NCBI GenBank assembly: GCA_013398295.1
Contig: VZSF01000873.1
Location: forward strand, 744,001 to 808,000
Length of the DNA stretch: 64,000 bases
Source of the DNA: Chionis minor
Taxonomy: Eukaryota; Chordata; Aves; Charadriiformes; Chionididae
Reading direction: 5' to 3'
Within the stretch, counting starts at the first letter, position 1; each line of letters starts with the position of its first letter. Positions 12,746-25,397 of the stretch are shown piece by piece. The translations under genes and the position numbers were made by a program. A model generated the notes under the pieces. It saw only the letters and a list, made by a program, of their open reading frames with translations. It ran no database searches and was not told the DNA's origin.

Positions 12746-15700
12746 GCTTAGGCTGTTCAGGCCACCTCTCCCAAAATATATGCAGTTGCTGTGAGTAGAG
12801 ACAGGAGCTGTTTTAACCAGGAAAACTCCGTGAAGAGCATCGTTGAAGACCTGGTACCTCTGGATAGTTGAAGCCCTTCAGCAGCACAGGCACACAGAGA
12901 AATTTGCAGTGTGGCAGAGCGGCGACAGTGAAGTGCATTTGGAGGTCTGGCCTAAATATTTTTGGATTTTGACACCCAGCTCTGCTTCTCCAGTGTTAAC
13001 TGTCTCAGCCATATCTAACAGGTAGGCACATGTAGGAAGCCCATAGCGATCACCTCATATGACATATCACACATATGGATTGCCACAGTCTCCTGCTGGT
13101 GGAAAAGTTAACGCATCAGTATTTTCAGTTACTGGCTGACTCGAGCAGCTGGTAGCCCAGAAGGTATGGAAAGTGGCTTTTGCCCCTGGGTAGAGCAGAA
13201 GTATGCAATGAGTCTCCACATGATCAGCGGAGTTGCTTCTTGGCTGGTGTTGACCGGCAGAGCAGCATTTTATTCTCCAGAATTTAAACTGCAGAGAACC
13301 TGAGCCATTATATTAAAAATGTTATTCGTATCTGGTTATATAATAAGTTGAAACTCTTCCCCCCTGTACAAATATGGTTTCTATCTGGTTCAGAGCAGTT
13401 AGTGTACAGAAAAAGTTACGCTAGGGAAAAAAAGAAAGGCTAGTCAGCTGTTCAGAGGTGTGACATCTATGAAAGAAGCCAAGTCAGAGAAGTGTAAGTG
13501 ATTAAAGTGGCCAAGTTAAACAAGATACAATTAAAGCCACTGCTTCCCCGCCATCTCCCCAAAACTTCCAAGTAAGGGTTTATGAATCCTAGGGGACCAG
13601 GTTAGCCCTAATTGTAGCTTGTTTGACTTGGCCAATTACACAACAAACTCTTCTCAGAGTTGGCCCTGCTTGCAGATATCACACCTTCTTTGCTTCTGAC
13701 TGCTTTCTTCACTTTTTGAAGCATATACACCATATATTTTTATTAGCTCTTGGGAATGTGTTTCTAAAAATGCCTTTTGGTTAATACCAATCGCAACTAT
13801 ACGAACGCTTTTTTCAGCTGTACACCATTTCCCTGGAGTAGTGGGAATTGTCACCCTGAGCTGTGATAGCCTCACCTCTTTAAAGAGTGGATATTGATTG
13901 ACTTTTCAGAAGGATTTGGGGAAAGATCAGAAACGCCTCTTGTCTCAAGTCCCCATTCGCAGTGGGCTGGAACTGAGCTGAATGCAAGGAAAGTGAGCTG
14001 GCGCTCCACACATTTAGGACAGACAAGAGCTGTTACTTTTCAGAGGGGACAAAAGGCTAACACCTGAATGGAAGAGGAGGGAACTGCAGTTCCTCTGGGA
14101 TAAGTGAGCAAGCAAGAGACAAATGGCCTCCTTCCCCTGTAGATTACCAAAAGATGGAAGGGAAATGAGGAATTTGTTACTGCTTTTCAATAATTAATGA
14201 AATTCAATGTTTGGAATTTTGTATGCTTCTACCTCAATTAATAAAACACACAATGTTTTTAGAGGGCAAACTGGTCTTCTGCCTGCAACAGGGTGGTTTT
14301 TTTGGTTTGTTTTGATCTATATTAAAGTAGAGGAAACAGTCATTGCAGTCATGTGAAGACCTCAGACAAAGATCTGAAGCTTCAGAAGCTCATTTAGTGC
14401 TGAATTTGACTAGTAGTTACTCTACGTTTGCACAAGCACTACACGCTGCACATAAGACCAACCTCAAAAGACCACCAGGTCAAGGGAAACCCTTAACCAT
14501 CTGTTAAACAAAATGATACACAATACTTACAGAGGAACAAAGTAATCTTCCTACTTTGGAGAGGGGGAGACAGGCAAAGTGACCCGAAAAGCCGACGACA
14601 GAGGCATGCCAAACCCCAAAGCAACATCACACCACCAAATTATGCCACAAACCTGTGCACCCCAGGGGACAACACGTCCTGCTCTCAGGCAGAAGAGAAA
14701 CAGGCATCCATGGCTCTAACCCCAGCTCTGCTTGTCTCAAACAAACACTTCCAACTAATTTTCCCATAAGTAACAGAGGGACGAGGCTTCTGTAACTCAC
14801 TGAGGAATGGCAGCTGATAATGTTCACTTACCACCTTGAAAAAGCCAGGTGCCACGCAAATGCCTACAGGATGCTAATAACGTACTTATAGCACTTTCTG
14901 GGTACCAAGAAGAGTGTATGCCTTTGTCCAGGGGTGCAGCACCAGCACAATCAGGCTCCTGATGACTTGTGAATGATTAGGAAACACTCTCTTTAGTACT
15001 ACTTTGCCTTCCGTTTCTTAAAATCAAACTGCTACTGATAAACTTGATTAAAAGTACATTTGGAAAATGTTTTGATTGCTGTTTGTTGAAGTTTCCTACA
15101 CATTAAAATGCTAAAAAGTTAAAAAAAAAAATCACGCATGACAAGATACCTAAGGATGTATGCTAAGTAATGCAGAACGGTAATAATGCTGTTGGAGAGC
15201 CTGATGAGAGAGCTTCACCCACTGGTATAGGGGAATCACCAGATGGCACTGTAACAACACAGACTTTTCCACATTCTTTCTCTAACTGGGCAAGAACTCT
15301 TGGGTTAATGAAGAAACAATACCTTCTTGTTGTTGTTGTGAATAAGTAGTTTTGGGGGTGGTGGTAAGAGGGAGAGCTATGATAGACGGTAGCTGCTTCT
15401 GACCTACCTTTGCCTAAAAACTCAGGTTGACCCATGGATGGTAACTCCATACCTGCCTGGATGTTGCTTCAGTAGCTCTGGCTTATGTGTACAGTTGAAT
15501 AAAGAAGGTACGCTAACAAGCAGAGTCTCTCTGTCATCTTCATTTCGTCTTTTACAGGATTTTAAAAACATTTCTTTTAGCAGGAAGTTACTATATATAT
15601 CGTTTTATATGTACGTATGTATGTGTGTACAGGCAAATACATGTGCACGTCATTTGAATCAATCAAAACACTGAGACTTCCCTGAGGTTATGAAGCAAGG

Positions 15701-16100
15701 CAGTGGCAGAGCAAGAAATGGAAGCCAAGAAAACTCTCTAATAAACAGCTGTAACAGAAGTACCTTATTCATGTGTGAGTCACTAACACATACTTACTCT
15801 GATAACAAATAACGCTTTCTTGGAGAGAGTCTCAGTTTTGATTTATGTCACAGTTTCAGTAAATATAGAGGAGTTGCCAAATTGTCTATATAAATCCCAG
15901 TGATCAGAAGTTTTGGAAAAACTAGACAAAAGGAGCTTTCCCCCCACCTCCTTTTTTTTACCTTCTTAATGTGGTGCTCTGGCATAAGGCTGTATTTCAA
16001 ACTCTGCTGGAGGAGCGAGCATTTCTGAGGCCTGTTTACGATAAGATATAATTAAATACTAGGGAGGAATTAAAGGAGATTTAGAGAAAAAATATTGTAC
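12746..16100. other. Unique non-coding DNA
   Basis: I recognise no gene or repeat. A GTT trinucleotide run lies near 15323..15338 and an alternating TA/TG tract near 15590..15640. Open frames at 13654..13875, 14627..14827, 15163..15450 and 15438..15674 have no domains. Confidence 0.5.
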
Positions 16101-19100
16101 ACATTTGGAGTTACATAACAATTTGGCCTCATTAAAACAGGTTTCCATTTGCGACTAATTTTATTCCTGGTTACAAAGGCCATCATTTGTCTGAGCAAAG
16201 ATGAAATAGTAGCTGTTAACATAGTGCAAATGAGAGTGAAATTGGAAGGGACATGTATGTTAATGAGCATCCAAGTGCCCTACAGTGCGCAAAAGCGAAC
16301 AGAAGAAAAAAAAAAAGATTCCCCTGATATTGTTGAAAAGCTAATGATTATTTGACATGGCAAGGAATGCCCTGAACCCATAACCTGCTTTATATGAAGA
16401 AATAGTTGTTTGCAGGATCAGGGGCTACCTCAGAGCACTTAGAGGACAATTCCAATTTCTTGGTAGGATATTAATTATTCATTTGCAATTTTGGAAAGGA
16501 TATAATTTCCTTGCAAAGGAAGATCTGGCAAGGAGTGCCCATTAACTGTGCACTTAGAACCTGCTCTGGGTACGTGAGCTCTGGTGTCTGTATGTGGCGA
16601 TGCACTTAGCTAAATCCCCGAATGCATATGCAAGTTGTTGATTCTCTCCCTCAATGCAGAATGTATCATTCGTCTCGTGAATAAGCAAACAGAGCGAGCC
16701 ACGTTTCACGCAGATTTATGCAGTGCGCACACTCATCAAAGTCAGAGGGATCACATTGTCCTGAAGCCAGAACAGAATTCGGCCGATCAGGTTTGCATTA
16801 AAACGGTACCGTATGGTTTTGTGTACAGGACTCCAAAATCGGTATTGAGAAACTCCCTTTCAGCTAAAGAAAACTAATTGAAAACAAAGATGCTCACGTT
16901 CCCTCTTGCCAACAACTGAAACACTTGGACATAAAAGAGAAAAGAGGAGCCCTGTCCCCCTGGCAGTGAATTAAACAATAATAGACTCACCCTTTTTGAA
17001 CAGAAAGCCCACAAGCAGGAGGGCAGTGGTAAGGGCAAAAGATGTGCAGGAAGGACACCATTTGCTGGTCTCAGCAAACAACTCCGTTTGTCCTGGGAGT
17101 GCCCAGAACGCTGCTACGTATTTCCGAGTGCTGCCCACTGGCACCTTAGCTATTTTGTGTGCAGCCTTGTGGATGTATCCCTTGTACACAGCCACAAACA
17201 AGCTGAGCATTTTTGACACTTCTCTGCACATAGTAAAAACCAAACCGTGTCCATCAACATGGAGAATATTATGGGAAATTTATCTTGAATTGCTTGTCAG
17301 GTGTGTTTGCAGCAACCTGAGTTTGCAATGGATCTCTTGTCTGGGGCACCTCCTGTCTGCAAAAGGAGTAGCACTTTGAGCTCAAAGAAACAAACTTGGG
17401 CAGGAGTTAAGCCTGGGAAGGCATTCCTACTCCCTTCCAAGGGATGCCACAAGCAGAAAGAGAGCTCTTGGAGACAGAGCCAACTTTAAAAGTGCTATTA
17501 TCTCTAAAGCAATCACTTTGCCTTGTTGCTGAAAATCTAAATGGGGGTGAGTAATGTCTCAATCCAAGCCGCTCTATTGTTTTAAACATTGCTGTGTTTA
17601 TTTCACGCCTTCCCATTCATTATGCAAAGAAACACTGCGAGATAAACAAGAAGCATGAAAAGTTGCGTGGAGCCTGCCAGAATTCCCAAATATTTCATAT
17701 TTTGGCCCCGGGGATGAATTCAGTCTCCAGACCACCTAACTAGAGAACGAGCTGAATGTTGTAAATGTGTTTGGCCAAGATTACAAAAACTTTTGAGTTT
17801 AAATCATTTCACACTGCTCTGCTAGCAAACTTTCCTCAGTATCCTCCTTTTTTTTTTTTAAGATCACACCTTGCCAGGGTGGTCTTATGCTGGCACACCA
17901 GCCAGCAGCCCACGGAAATACTGATTCAGCAACAGCGTCGGCAGTGTCTGCCAGGCACGGAGCCTTTAGAGACCCCCTGGGTACCACTCAAGATAACTGA
18001 CGGCCGTCACCCTGGCAAAGGGTTTGGAGATAGAGAGCCAGGCTCAATAAGGGGTTTAACTAACACTGCTCACAAGCCGTTGTGCAATCAAATGACCTTT
18101 CTTTCAGCTTCATCATCTATAACATGCAATTGTTGAATGAATAAGTGTGGCACAAATAGCTGATCCACGCAGCAGAGTCCAGGCGAGCCAGCCATTTGCT
18201 AGGACAGGCAGTTCAACCATGCTAAGTCCTGAGGACTACCTCCACAAGGCATCAGTGTGGCATTAGACACATTGCCCTGCTGAGATGAACTTTATTTTTC
18301 TTTTCCTTTTTTGTATCCCTTTCTCCTCTACTTTTAACACCACTGCCTCCTCTGTGCTCTGTGCAGGTGTAGCTTGCCAGGCTGCTTCATCCCTTCCCTG
18401 GTGTGAAATTAACTCCGTACTTCAGCAGAGTCTGCAGGCTAGTTGTGTACCAGTGATTTTTCTTCACTTACTTTGTGTTTTCTAATTCAGTCTCTTTGTA
18501 CATCTACTGTCTAACAGGCCTGTTTTAGAAGAAGTTTCTTCTTTCTTTGTGTTCATCGGATTTCTTGCACTGGGTAGGAAGAAATACTCTGTATATTCTG
18601 ATCTATAGTCTTGTCTTACTTTCTCCAGATTATATATTTTTGTGTGACAAAGCAACAAGCAATTAAAGTTGCTATGTCTAAAAATACAGGTTCGTCTTTT
18701 TCCATTCTAGTGTCTGCCTGGACATACAGCTCCCCAACTCTACTGCAGGATTTAAAGTGACGATGTCAATCAAACATTGATGGCACATCTTCATGGCAAT
18801 TGTTTTACTGTGATTGAAACTGTTGTACACAGTGCCCATGTTTCAGATAACATTCACAAATGCTCTATTTCTGTCACTGTATTGATGTGTGGTTGCTCAT
18901 CCTTCCTGGCTGAAAAATGAGAGGAAAAGCTCTGGTTGTGTTCCCGCACTAAGCTGCACACACACAGTATTTCCAGAAAACTGAGAGGGAGTTTGCGGGT
19001 GCTTCCCGGGGAAGGAGAGAGCGAAGATGCATCTCTCTCATGAACTGCCTGCTCTCGGTTCCGATTTCCCAGCAGCTGGCAAAGCAAGGCAAGTCCCAGT

Positions 19101-20140
19101 ACAAAAGCTCAGTAGAAAAATAAACTCTTTTATGTTAAAACATTCCCTTTTTCACTGTGAAAATACTGATAGTCACTGATACCTACTCCTGCAGCAGACA
19201 GTGCCTGCTCATACACTGCGGCAGAGCAGCACTGTCTTAGTAGATCTACAAAAGACTTCAGAGGACCCGGCACATATGCCAGTGAACCTACAACCTGAAA
19301 AACAAAGAACAAACCAGGTGAAAAAGCAATATAAAGCCTTAAGGAAGAGAGCCAGTGTGATGGCGGGCCGCTCTTGCTACCATCCTGTCTCAGAAGCTGA
19401 AGCCATCCTCATTTGCTTCTCATTCAAGGTATTAGAAATCACAGTAGGCATTCTCCTAAACATTAATTGTTGCCTTTCACCTTAGTTTTTACAGATAAAC
19501 AAGAGAAGTTGCATCGTAGGTATTTTTGCCCTTACTGTCACCACATATACTGTAATTAGAGAGCCCACCAGGCTTCCCTGGGGAAACAAGCGGTTTCCAC
19601 GGGTCTGCACCAAAGCACTTGGGTGCTAAACCCACCTCTCCGCCTTCAGTCTCCCTCCCCTCGCGTCGTCACACATGAACGCTCACGCACAGCTGAGGTT
19701 CCTGCTCTGAACAGAAAAAACCCCAGGTTTCACTTCAGCTTTGCATTGCAATTCGTCTTTAAAGAGTTGTTAGATAGCAGCATGCAAAACGTCGCTCTGA
19801 AAGCTGATTCAGCAGAAGCACTTCACAGCCGGAATATGAAGCCCCGTGTGGGCCTCACGGGGAAGACAGAGGGCTTTCGGCTGTGTTGGTTTATGATCGG
19901 GAAAGTCTGGCTCCTTACAAAGCTTACACAGAGTCACCGGGGGAGTCAGAGAAAAGAAAGAGGGTTGCTAATAACATATTCTCTCTCAGAGGTTCTTTCT
20001 CAGCACGTCCTTGTCCTGGACACACATTTATTTATTTATCTGACTTAAAAAATACATACTTTTTCACAAGCGATTTAGCAGCAGACAAGAACCCTGCTTA
20101 GTATTTGCTGAAGTCGGGCAGATTTACCTTTCTTTCCAGA
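16101..20140. other. Unique non-coding DNA
   Basis: I recognise no gene. Open frames such as 16996..17379 (plus, 127 codons), 17765..18136 (plus, 123 codons) and 19623..20048 (plus, 141 codons) have no identifiable domain, and competing frames overlap them on one or both strands. A T run lies near 17848..17859. Confidence 0.5.
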
Positions 20141-20154
20141 TGACAGGGCTGGTT

Positions 20155-20202
20155 TGGCCAGGGGCCCATGCAAAAGTAATCCAATGTTGCTATTGTTACT
20201 AA
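20155..20202 (+). repeat. Diverged direct repeat, copy A
   Basis: A 48-bp segment starting TGGCCAGGGGCCCATGC matches 21231..21278 at 39 of 48 positions, counted by eye without gaps. The similarity continues weakly for about ten more bases. The copies are 1,076 bp apart in the same orientation. They may be two scraps of one old dispersed repeat, or an old local duplication. Confidence 0.6.
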
Positions 20203-20299
20203 GTTGTCCTAAAGAAAGTTGGAGGCAGTTTATCTTTTACAGCACTCCTTTCTAATGAATTGGCAACAACACATCTGAGTTGGGTCCTTGTATAGGGTC

Positions 20300-20577
20300 T
20301 CCCGTGAGCCCTCTCACCCCTACTTATTACTGGCTTCCTGCTGATTTACAACAAAACTTTGACATTTGGTCTGCTCCTTAATAAGAGCCTGTGACATTGC
20401 CCAGGTATGAAAAAGGGGGATAAAATTATGTGGGTTAAAAATGATATAGCTCTTTGAAGGTGGAGACAGCAGAATAGGGCTTCAAAGTCCAGAGAGAAAA
20501 ACGATACCCACAGAAGGCTCTTTGTTCGGACGGCTCGGCTGGCATAAATCTCCCGGCTGCGGTCCTCTATACCGCCT
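20300..20577. other. Unique DNA with a local CpG cluster
   Basis: No gene is recognised. A run of CpGs at about 20525..20574 stands out from the AT-rich surroundings and directly adjoins the inverted repeat at 20578..20622. Retained CpGs outside an island can indicate constraint. Confidence 0.4.
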
Positions 20578-20622
20578 CTAATTATTTGAAACTCGTTTAT
20601 CATTTGAGCATCAAATAATTAG
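20578..20622. promoter_or_regulatory. Perfect 12-bp inverted repeat carrying two TAATTA sites
   Basis: Left arm CTAATTATTTGA (20578..20589) and right arm TCAAATAATTAG (20611..20622) are exact reverse complements, separated by 21 bp, about two helical turns. Each arm contains a TAATTA homeodomain core, so the layout would suit two homeodomain proteins bound in opposite orientation, or a hairpin in RNA. The sequence shows the symmetry directly; regulatory function is an inference. Confidence 0.45.
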
Positions 20623-21230
20623 AAGTGGTGTAAAGAAATAGAGAAGAAGAAGGAAGGCAGGCAGGAAGAAAGGAACGGAAGGAACAGACATCGTAGGCCA
20701 TTCAATTGGGTGATTTTGAACAGGAAGACCTTATTCAATTATCTTGATAAGGTGACTTGAATAATTCCTGAAGTTCAAGAAAAAGCAAACCAGACCCCTT
20801 TATGGTCTGTATTACAGGGGTATTGGAAAGCCTTGGACAGCAAAGGAGAAGGGAGATGCTAGACAATCAAACTTAGTAAAGAAGATTGAAATTAAGCATC
20901 GGAGGCACAATAACTCCCTGAACTTCCTGTACTAAAAAGCAGTGCTGTTTAGGAGCACTGCCTATAATTCAAAACAGCATTACAGCTCTCCACTGTCAGA
21001 GGGACCTGAAAAGGAGCATACGTGTTCTTGCACACAGTAAATGCCAACCTAATTGAGTTCCTACACTGTAGCATGAGCAATGCAATGATCAAGCACTTTG
21101 TTCAAAATTTCCTGAAGGGCTCAAATCCTGCCCTGACTTACCCTTTTTTGCAAAACCACCAACTTCAAAAGGATTGCACGGGTTAGCAGTGAAAACGGAG
21201 TATTTCTTGCTGGGTGGTACTTTACCAGTC
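20623..21230. other. Unique non-coding DNA
   Basis: A purine-rich tract at about 20641..20685 (GAAGAAGGAAGGCAGG-type) follows the inverted repeat. Nothing else is recognised. Confidence 0.5.
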
Positions 21231-21278
21231 TGGCCAGGAGCCCGTGCAAAACTAACCCAGTGTTCTTATTGTTATTCA
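21231..21278 (+). repeat. Diverged direct repeat, copy B
   Basis: Partner of 20155..20202: begins TGGCCAGGAGCCCGTGC and shares 39 of 48 positions, including CCCxTGCAAAA and TATTGTTA. It has the same orientation as copy A. Confidence 0.6.
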
Positions 21279-22970
21279 AATGTTCTGAAGTTTTTCTATA
21301 GAAATATATAGCCATATTCACTCCCCTTGGTCTTAATTTTTTTAATTATTTCTCTGTTTTCTACAGAATTTTAATACAAAGTAAAGTTGGACACGACTTT
21401 CACAGAGAAAATCTGTGTCTCTCCAACATGTCCTCTGTATCTGGACAGGTGGCAATAAACAGTGGATAAAGGCAAGGTTATCCCTCTGTTTTCACGTACG
21501 AAAGTTCCCCTAGAAACAAAGAAAAGGATGAGAGGGAAAAGAGATTAAGGTGGAGCGCAAAAAAAAAAACAAAAAAAAGCTGGCTAAGAAACAGAAAACA
21601 CACACAAGAAGTGAATTTCCAGAGTTACGCAATGGGATCGTGTTATCAGGTACAGGGGTCAACACGCTGTAGTAACAGGTGCCAAAGATATCACGCAAAG
21701 ATTTCCAATGGCCCCCAGGAGGACACGGGGAAGGAGGAGCAGCCGTGCATCTGCGAGAGGCAGCTGCTCCTTGCTCCCACCAAGCTCAAACCCGATGGGA
21801 GCCGGGAGCTGAGTGCACATCTCCTCTGGCCCCCACATCCTTATCTCACGCCGATCAGTTGCCGGGTGGCATTCTGCTTTGTTGAGCAACACTGTTTGGC
21901 GCCCACAGAGTTCCTACCACTGCTTTTAAACTGTAATTTGGGAAAGCAAGCACTGCCTGGTATGCCACTATGAGCCTGCTGTGCTGGTGACTAGCCTGGG
22001 AAGGTGAGCGAGTCGAGGAAAGACAGAAAAAAGGCTCCAGGGCTGTCTGTGAGGGACTGGAGGGGGAACCAGGACAGGAGGCATGCCTGATAGAGAACCA
22101 CTGCTGGTTTTGACGGGCGCCTGCTGGGACCGTGAGCAGTGGCCCGGGTCAGGGAAGAGATGCTCAGATGCTCAAGGCACCAAGTAATGGAGCAAACACC
22201 CTGCAGCAGAGGTCTGGGCTGGGTGTCGTCTCCAGTGCTGGCCTGGGAGCCCAAGCCCCCATGGATGAATCGCAGAAGTGGTGGGCTCAGTGGCCAGCTC
22301 CCATTGTCCTTCCTGTCCCTGTAGCTGTGCCTTGCAACCCACTTCTCCTTACCCTCTTCCTCCACACAGTGACCCCCCGTGCTAAAAATACGATTCCTCC
22401 CGCCCAGTACTTTGTACAATAGATAAGCCTGGAAAAGCTCTTGTGGGAGACGCTGTGGCTTCACATCTGCTTGTTAAAAATATCACATATTATTAAAAAA
22501 AAAAAAAAAGTTTCTTGTGACTAATTTCAACAGCAAACCATATGGTCTTTTTACTTCTCCTGCACTCATAATAATTAAATGGCTAATTTCCCCTCTTAAA
22601 CTACCTTCGGCCCACAGAAAGAAACAAAGGAAATCACAGCTATTCAGCTACAAAACATCTTGTTAAAGCACAGCAAAGAGTTATGCAATTAACCCCACAA
22701 AAGCTGGAATTTCACAGTTATATCTAACACTCCGAGTTAACAAGAACAGGCTTTAAATTGAGCCTCTTTTTTGTTGTTGTTGTTTTTTCTGTTTGCTGGC
22801 ACTGGCAGTCACAGTTAAGGTCAGGTGTCAGACCAGATTTAAGCCATAAATGTCTGTTTCCTTGTTTTTTTTCTGTGAGCTGGAGTCAGCGCCTTATTGT
22901 GATTTAAATCAGCCGCTGGGTGCTTTGGAGGAGGTTTTCCATTAAACTGGGAAACAAAGAATATGATTGC
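21279..22970. other. Unique non-coding DNA
   Basis: An A16 run lies near 22494..22509 and a GTT run near 22771..22783. The 157-codon minus frame at 21991..22464 has no recognisable domain, overlaps other frames (22132..22422), and is not supported as a gene. Confidence 0.5.
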
Positions 22971-23270
22971 TTTCACGGCAAGAACGCCTGCGTATCTCCC
23001 GCATGTTGTAGGTACTGCAGTACTGCAGCAAAGAGCCCTCGACGCTGGTGCGCCACATGTGCCGCCGATGCGGTTTATGGCTTCGTTTTGGGGCTGTTTT
23101 GGGGCAGCTCGGGCCTCGCCGACGGCAGCTGCCAGCTCCTGCCTGCCAGGGCCTGCCCAGCCCCACGGCGCTCCTCCGCCATGCACCTGCGCCAAAAACC
23201 TTTCTATTTTGCAATCCCGTTTGGAATCTGTCAGGCCGTTGCCCGGGAGCCAGGGGATGCTAGGGATTTT
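22971..23270. other. GC-rich, CpG-containing stretch
   Basis: The base composition shifts to GC-rich with many CpGs and Ala/Arg/Gly-rich overlapping frames on both strands (22839..23195 minus, 22963..23343 plus). Open frames are expected in GC-rich DNA because stop codons are AT-rich, so I do not call a gene. It may be part of a weak CpG island, together with 23690..24070 beyond the CR1 insertion. Confidence 0.4.
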
Positions 23271-23334
23271 TAAAAAATTGTTGTGGCAAAGCAGCTGGGG
23301 GCCCTTCTCTGTGAGAAAGATTCAAGAAAATATA

Positions 23335-23571
23335 GGAATATAGGAAGTTCCACCTCAACATGAGGAGGAACTTCTTTCCTTTGAGGGTGGCAGAGCACTG
23401 GAACAGGCTGCCCAGAGAGGTGAGGGAGTCTCCAACTCTGGAGACATTCAAAACCCACCTAGACACCATCCTGTGTAACCTGCTGTAGGTGGACCTGCTC
23501 TGGCAGGGGGGTTGGACCAGAAGCTCTATAGAGGTCCCTTCCAACCCTTAACATTCTGTGACTCTGTGAAA
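23335..23571 (+). mobile_element. CR1 LINE, 3' fragment (second subfamily)
   Basis: Plus-strand CR1 3' end. It runs through the GAGGAACTTCTTTCCTTTGAGGG block, the CACTGGAACAGGCTGCCCAG block, the GACATTCAAAACCC block and GGTTGGACCAGA, and ends CATTCTGTGACTCTGTGA, the octamer tail. The internal sequence clearly differs from the copies at 9.3, 25.8 and 38.5 kb, so it belongs to another CR1 subfamily. It is heavily 5'-truncated and the left edge is approximate. Confidence 0.93.
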
Positions 23572-24088
23572 ATGCTTTAAAATGTGCCCAACCTGAAGCA
23601 CGTGGCTGGTTCAATTTAGGCAAAAGGAGATGGGATGGTCCTGGCAAGGTTATCGAATTAGCTGAGGAGGTGATGGAAGCAGAGAAGCAGTCCTTCTGCA
23701 AGTCAAAGTCCATCAAAAGAGACCGTGCTGCAGACCGATGCTCCCGGGCATCGTGCCTTCTTCTGGGGCGTAGGAACTCCACGGCTGCCCCCAAAGGCGG
23801 CAACGTTGCCGCAAAGCCAAAAGTGCTCCCATCACCTTCCAGTTATCTCCCGTTCCCTCCCGCTGCCGGTCGAACAACCCCAAGGTCTGCAGTGTGGGAC
23901 GCGCCAGTGGAGCCGGCACCCGAGCAAGCGATGAGCTCTGCTGGAGGAGGGGCAGTCTCTGGGAGGAGGAGGAGGAGGCTGGTGGCACGGTACAAGGAGC
24001 TGCAGCGTAATGGCACTCGATGAGACAGAAGGCCAGAAAGCCGTCAAGGCGCCGGTGAGGGTGCCCATCCGCTTGCTGTACTGGAGCG
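23572..24088. other. GC-rich unique DNA
   Basis: CpG-rich from about 23690 to 24070, with a GGAGGAGGAGG purine tract near 23957..23980. Competing frames on both strands (23670..24023 plus, 23459..23803 and 23713..23988 minus) show no domains. It may be the other half of a weak CpG island interrupted by the CR1. Confidence 0.4.
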
Positions 24089-24215
24089 CTCCGATTGGCA
24101 CTTAGGAGACTAAAACGGGTGTTTGGGTGCCTAAATGCCTGTCTGAAAATTAAAATTTAGATCCGGGTGCCTTCATTTAGACACTTAGGTTTGAAAATTA
24201 GAGTGAGAGATGGCA
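24089..24215. mobile_element. Possible ancient palindromic repeat (TTAGGAG / GCCTAA family)
   Basis: The block strings together CACTTAGGAGACTAA, GGTGCCTAAATGCC, TGAAAATT and GACACTTAGG words. This resembles an old dispersed element of reptiles and birds in which TTAGGCxCCTAA words and a GAAAAT word recur in both orientations. A similar word, CTCCTAAGTGATTTGGGAC, occurs at 63929..63950. The family is not certain. Confidence 0.35.
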
Positions 24216-25397
24216 TGCCTGAGCGTAATTTAGAGCGCGGACTCATTATGGATATTTTTATTGTTTAAGAAAATCCTTCCTGAGTGGAAACGAGGCAATG
24301 ACCAGGAGTGTAAAGACTGAAGAAAAGTATGATGGCGCTGGGCAATTTTCTTGACAAGATGAGCCACTAGATGACACTTTGCATAATAATATGATGGACT
24401 GAACATTTCCATGCTACATTTTAATTTTCTGGCTTGGTAAAGCCTATTACAGGCTGGTGCCAGGCGGCCCACAGACCATAAAGCTAACTAGGGCCTTCCG
24501 AAAGTGCCTGCCTTCCTGATAAGGCAGGTGGTCGTTAGCTATGGCTCACGCATCCGAGCAGAAGGGAAATAAAAGCAGGGAGAAGAAATGAGCAGGAAAA
24601 GGATGACCACAGAGCGACAGAGAAGGAGTGAGCTGGGACCTGGGAACTGGCCAGGGGATGATGTGGTGAAGTGGAGGCATCATGCATGGCAGAAGGTCGA
24701 CGAGCTAGGACACTAAGAGATAAGAAAGGGTGAACAAAGTAGCAGTAAGGTCTGAAGAGATAAAAGTTGGTTACAAAAAAAAATATAAAATAGTGGGAAC
24801 TGGGAGGAAAAGGATTGTGGAGTTGTGGAAGATGGAGAGAGAAGAACAGGAAAGTGCCACCTGGGAGGAATTAGAAGCTAATTATCCACTTGTAAATTCA
24901 TAGCAATATAAAACCCCAATATTTCAGCCAGGAAGAATGCTCCACCTGTTTTCCCATGCAGCAGCCTTCTAAGCCAGGAGAGAAGAAAGAACAGGGGAGA
25001 GCAGACAACACAACTGTGTGTTTCAAGTTGGTTTTTTATGTTCCAGACAGTTTATTTATGTATCTAGCACTAAATATAAAAACATAAAACATCATCTTTT
25101 CCTTGTGCTATGAGGTACAGTTGCCACTGATTAAAAAATTGAATTTAGGAGGAGATGTAGCTCTCTGTACAAATAGAAAATCGCTGATTTAGATTTCTTA
25201 CATTAAACTATTTATCTATTCCTGTTTAAGAAAACAAATACACACATCCACTGGAATTTTCTTGACAATTTATCAGCTTTTCTCCCTGTGACGTGGATCT
25301 AAACACTATAGTTTTTCCTGTGATTTCTTTCTTTGTCCTCCAGCTGGGAAATGACCAAGAATGCAAGCTTTACCATAAAAAATTGCGCCAGCACAGT
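24216..25397. other. Unique non-coding DNA
   Basis: A small perfect hairpin lies at 24507..24528 (arms CCTGCCTT/AAGGCAGG, loop CCTGAT). The rest, including a purine-rich stretch at 24560..24880, shows no gene or known repeat. Confidence 0.5.

Noticed and set aside
19623..20048. 141-codon plus-strand open frame as a gene
   Set aside because: No domain or family resemblance, and a second phase is open over part of it (19883..20101).
21991..22464. 157-codon minus-strand open frame as a gene
   Set aside because: No recognisable domain, no splice context, overlapping frames on the other strand, and a length within chance expectation for 64 kb of six-frame sequence.
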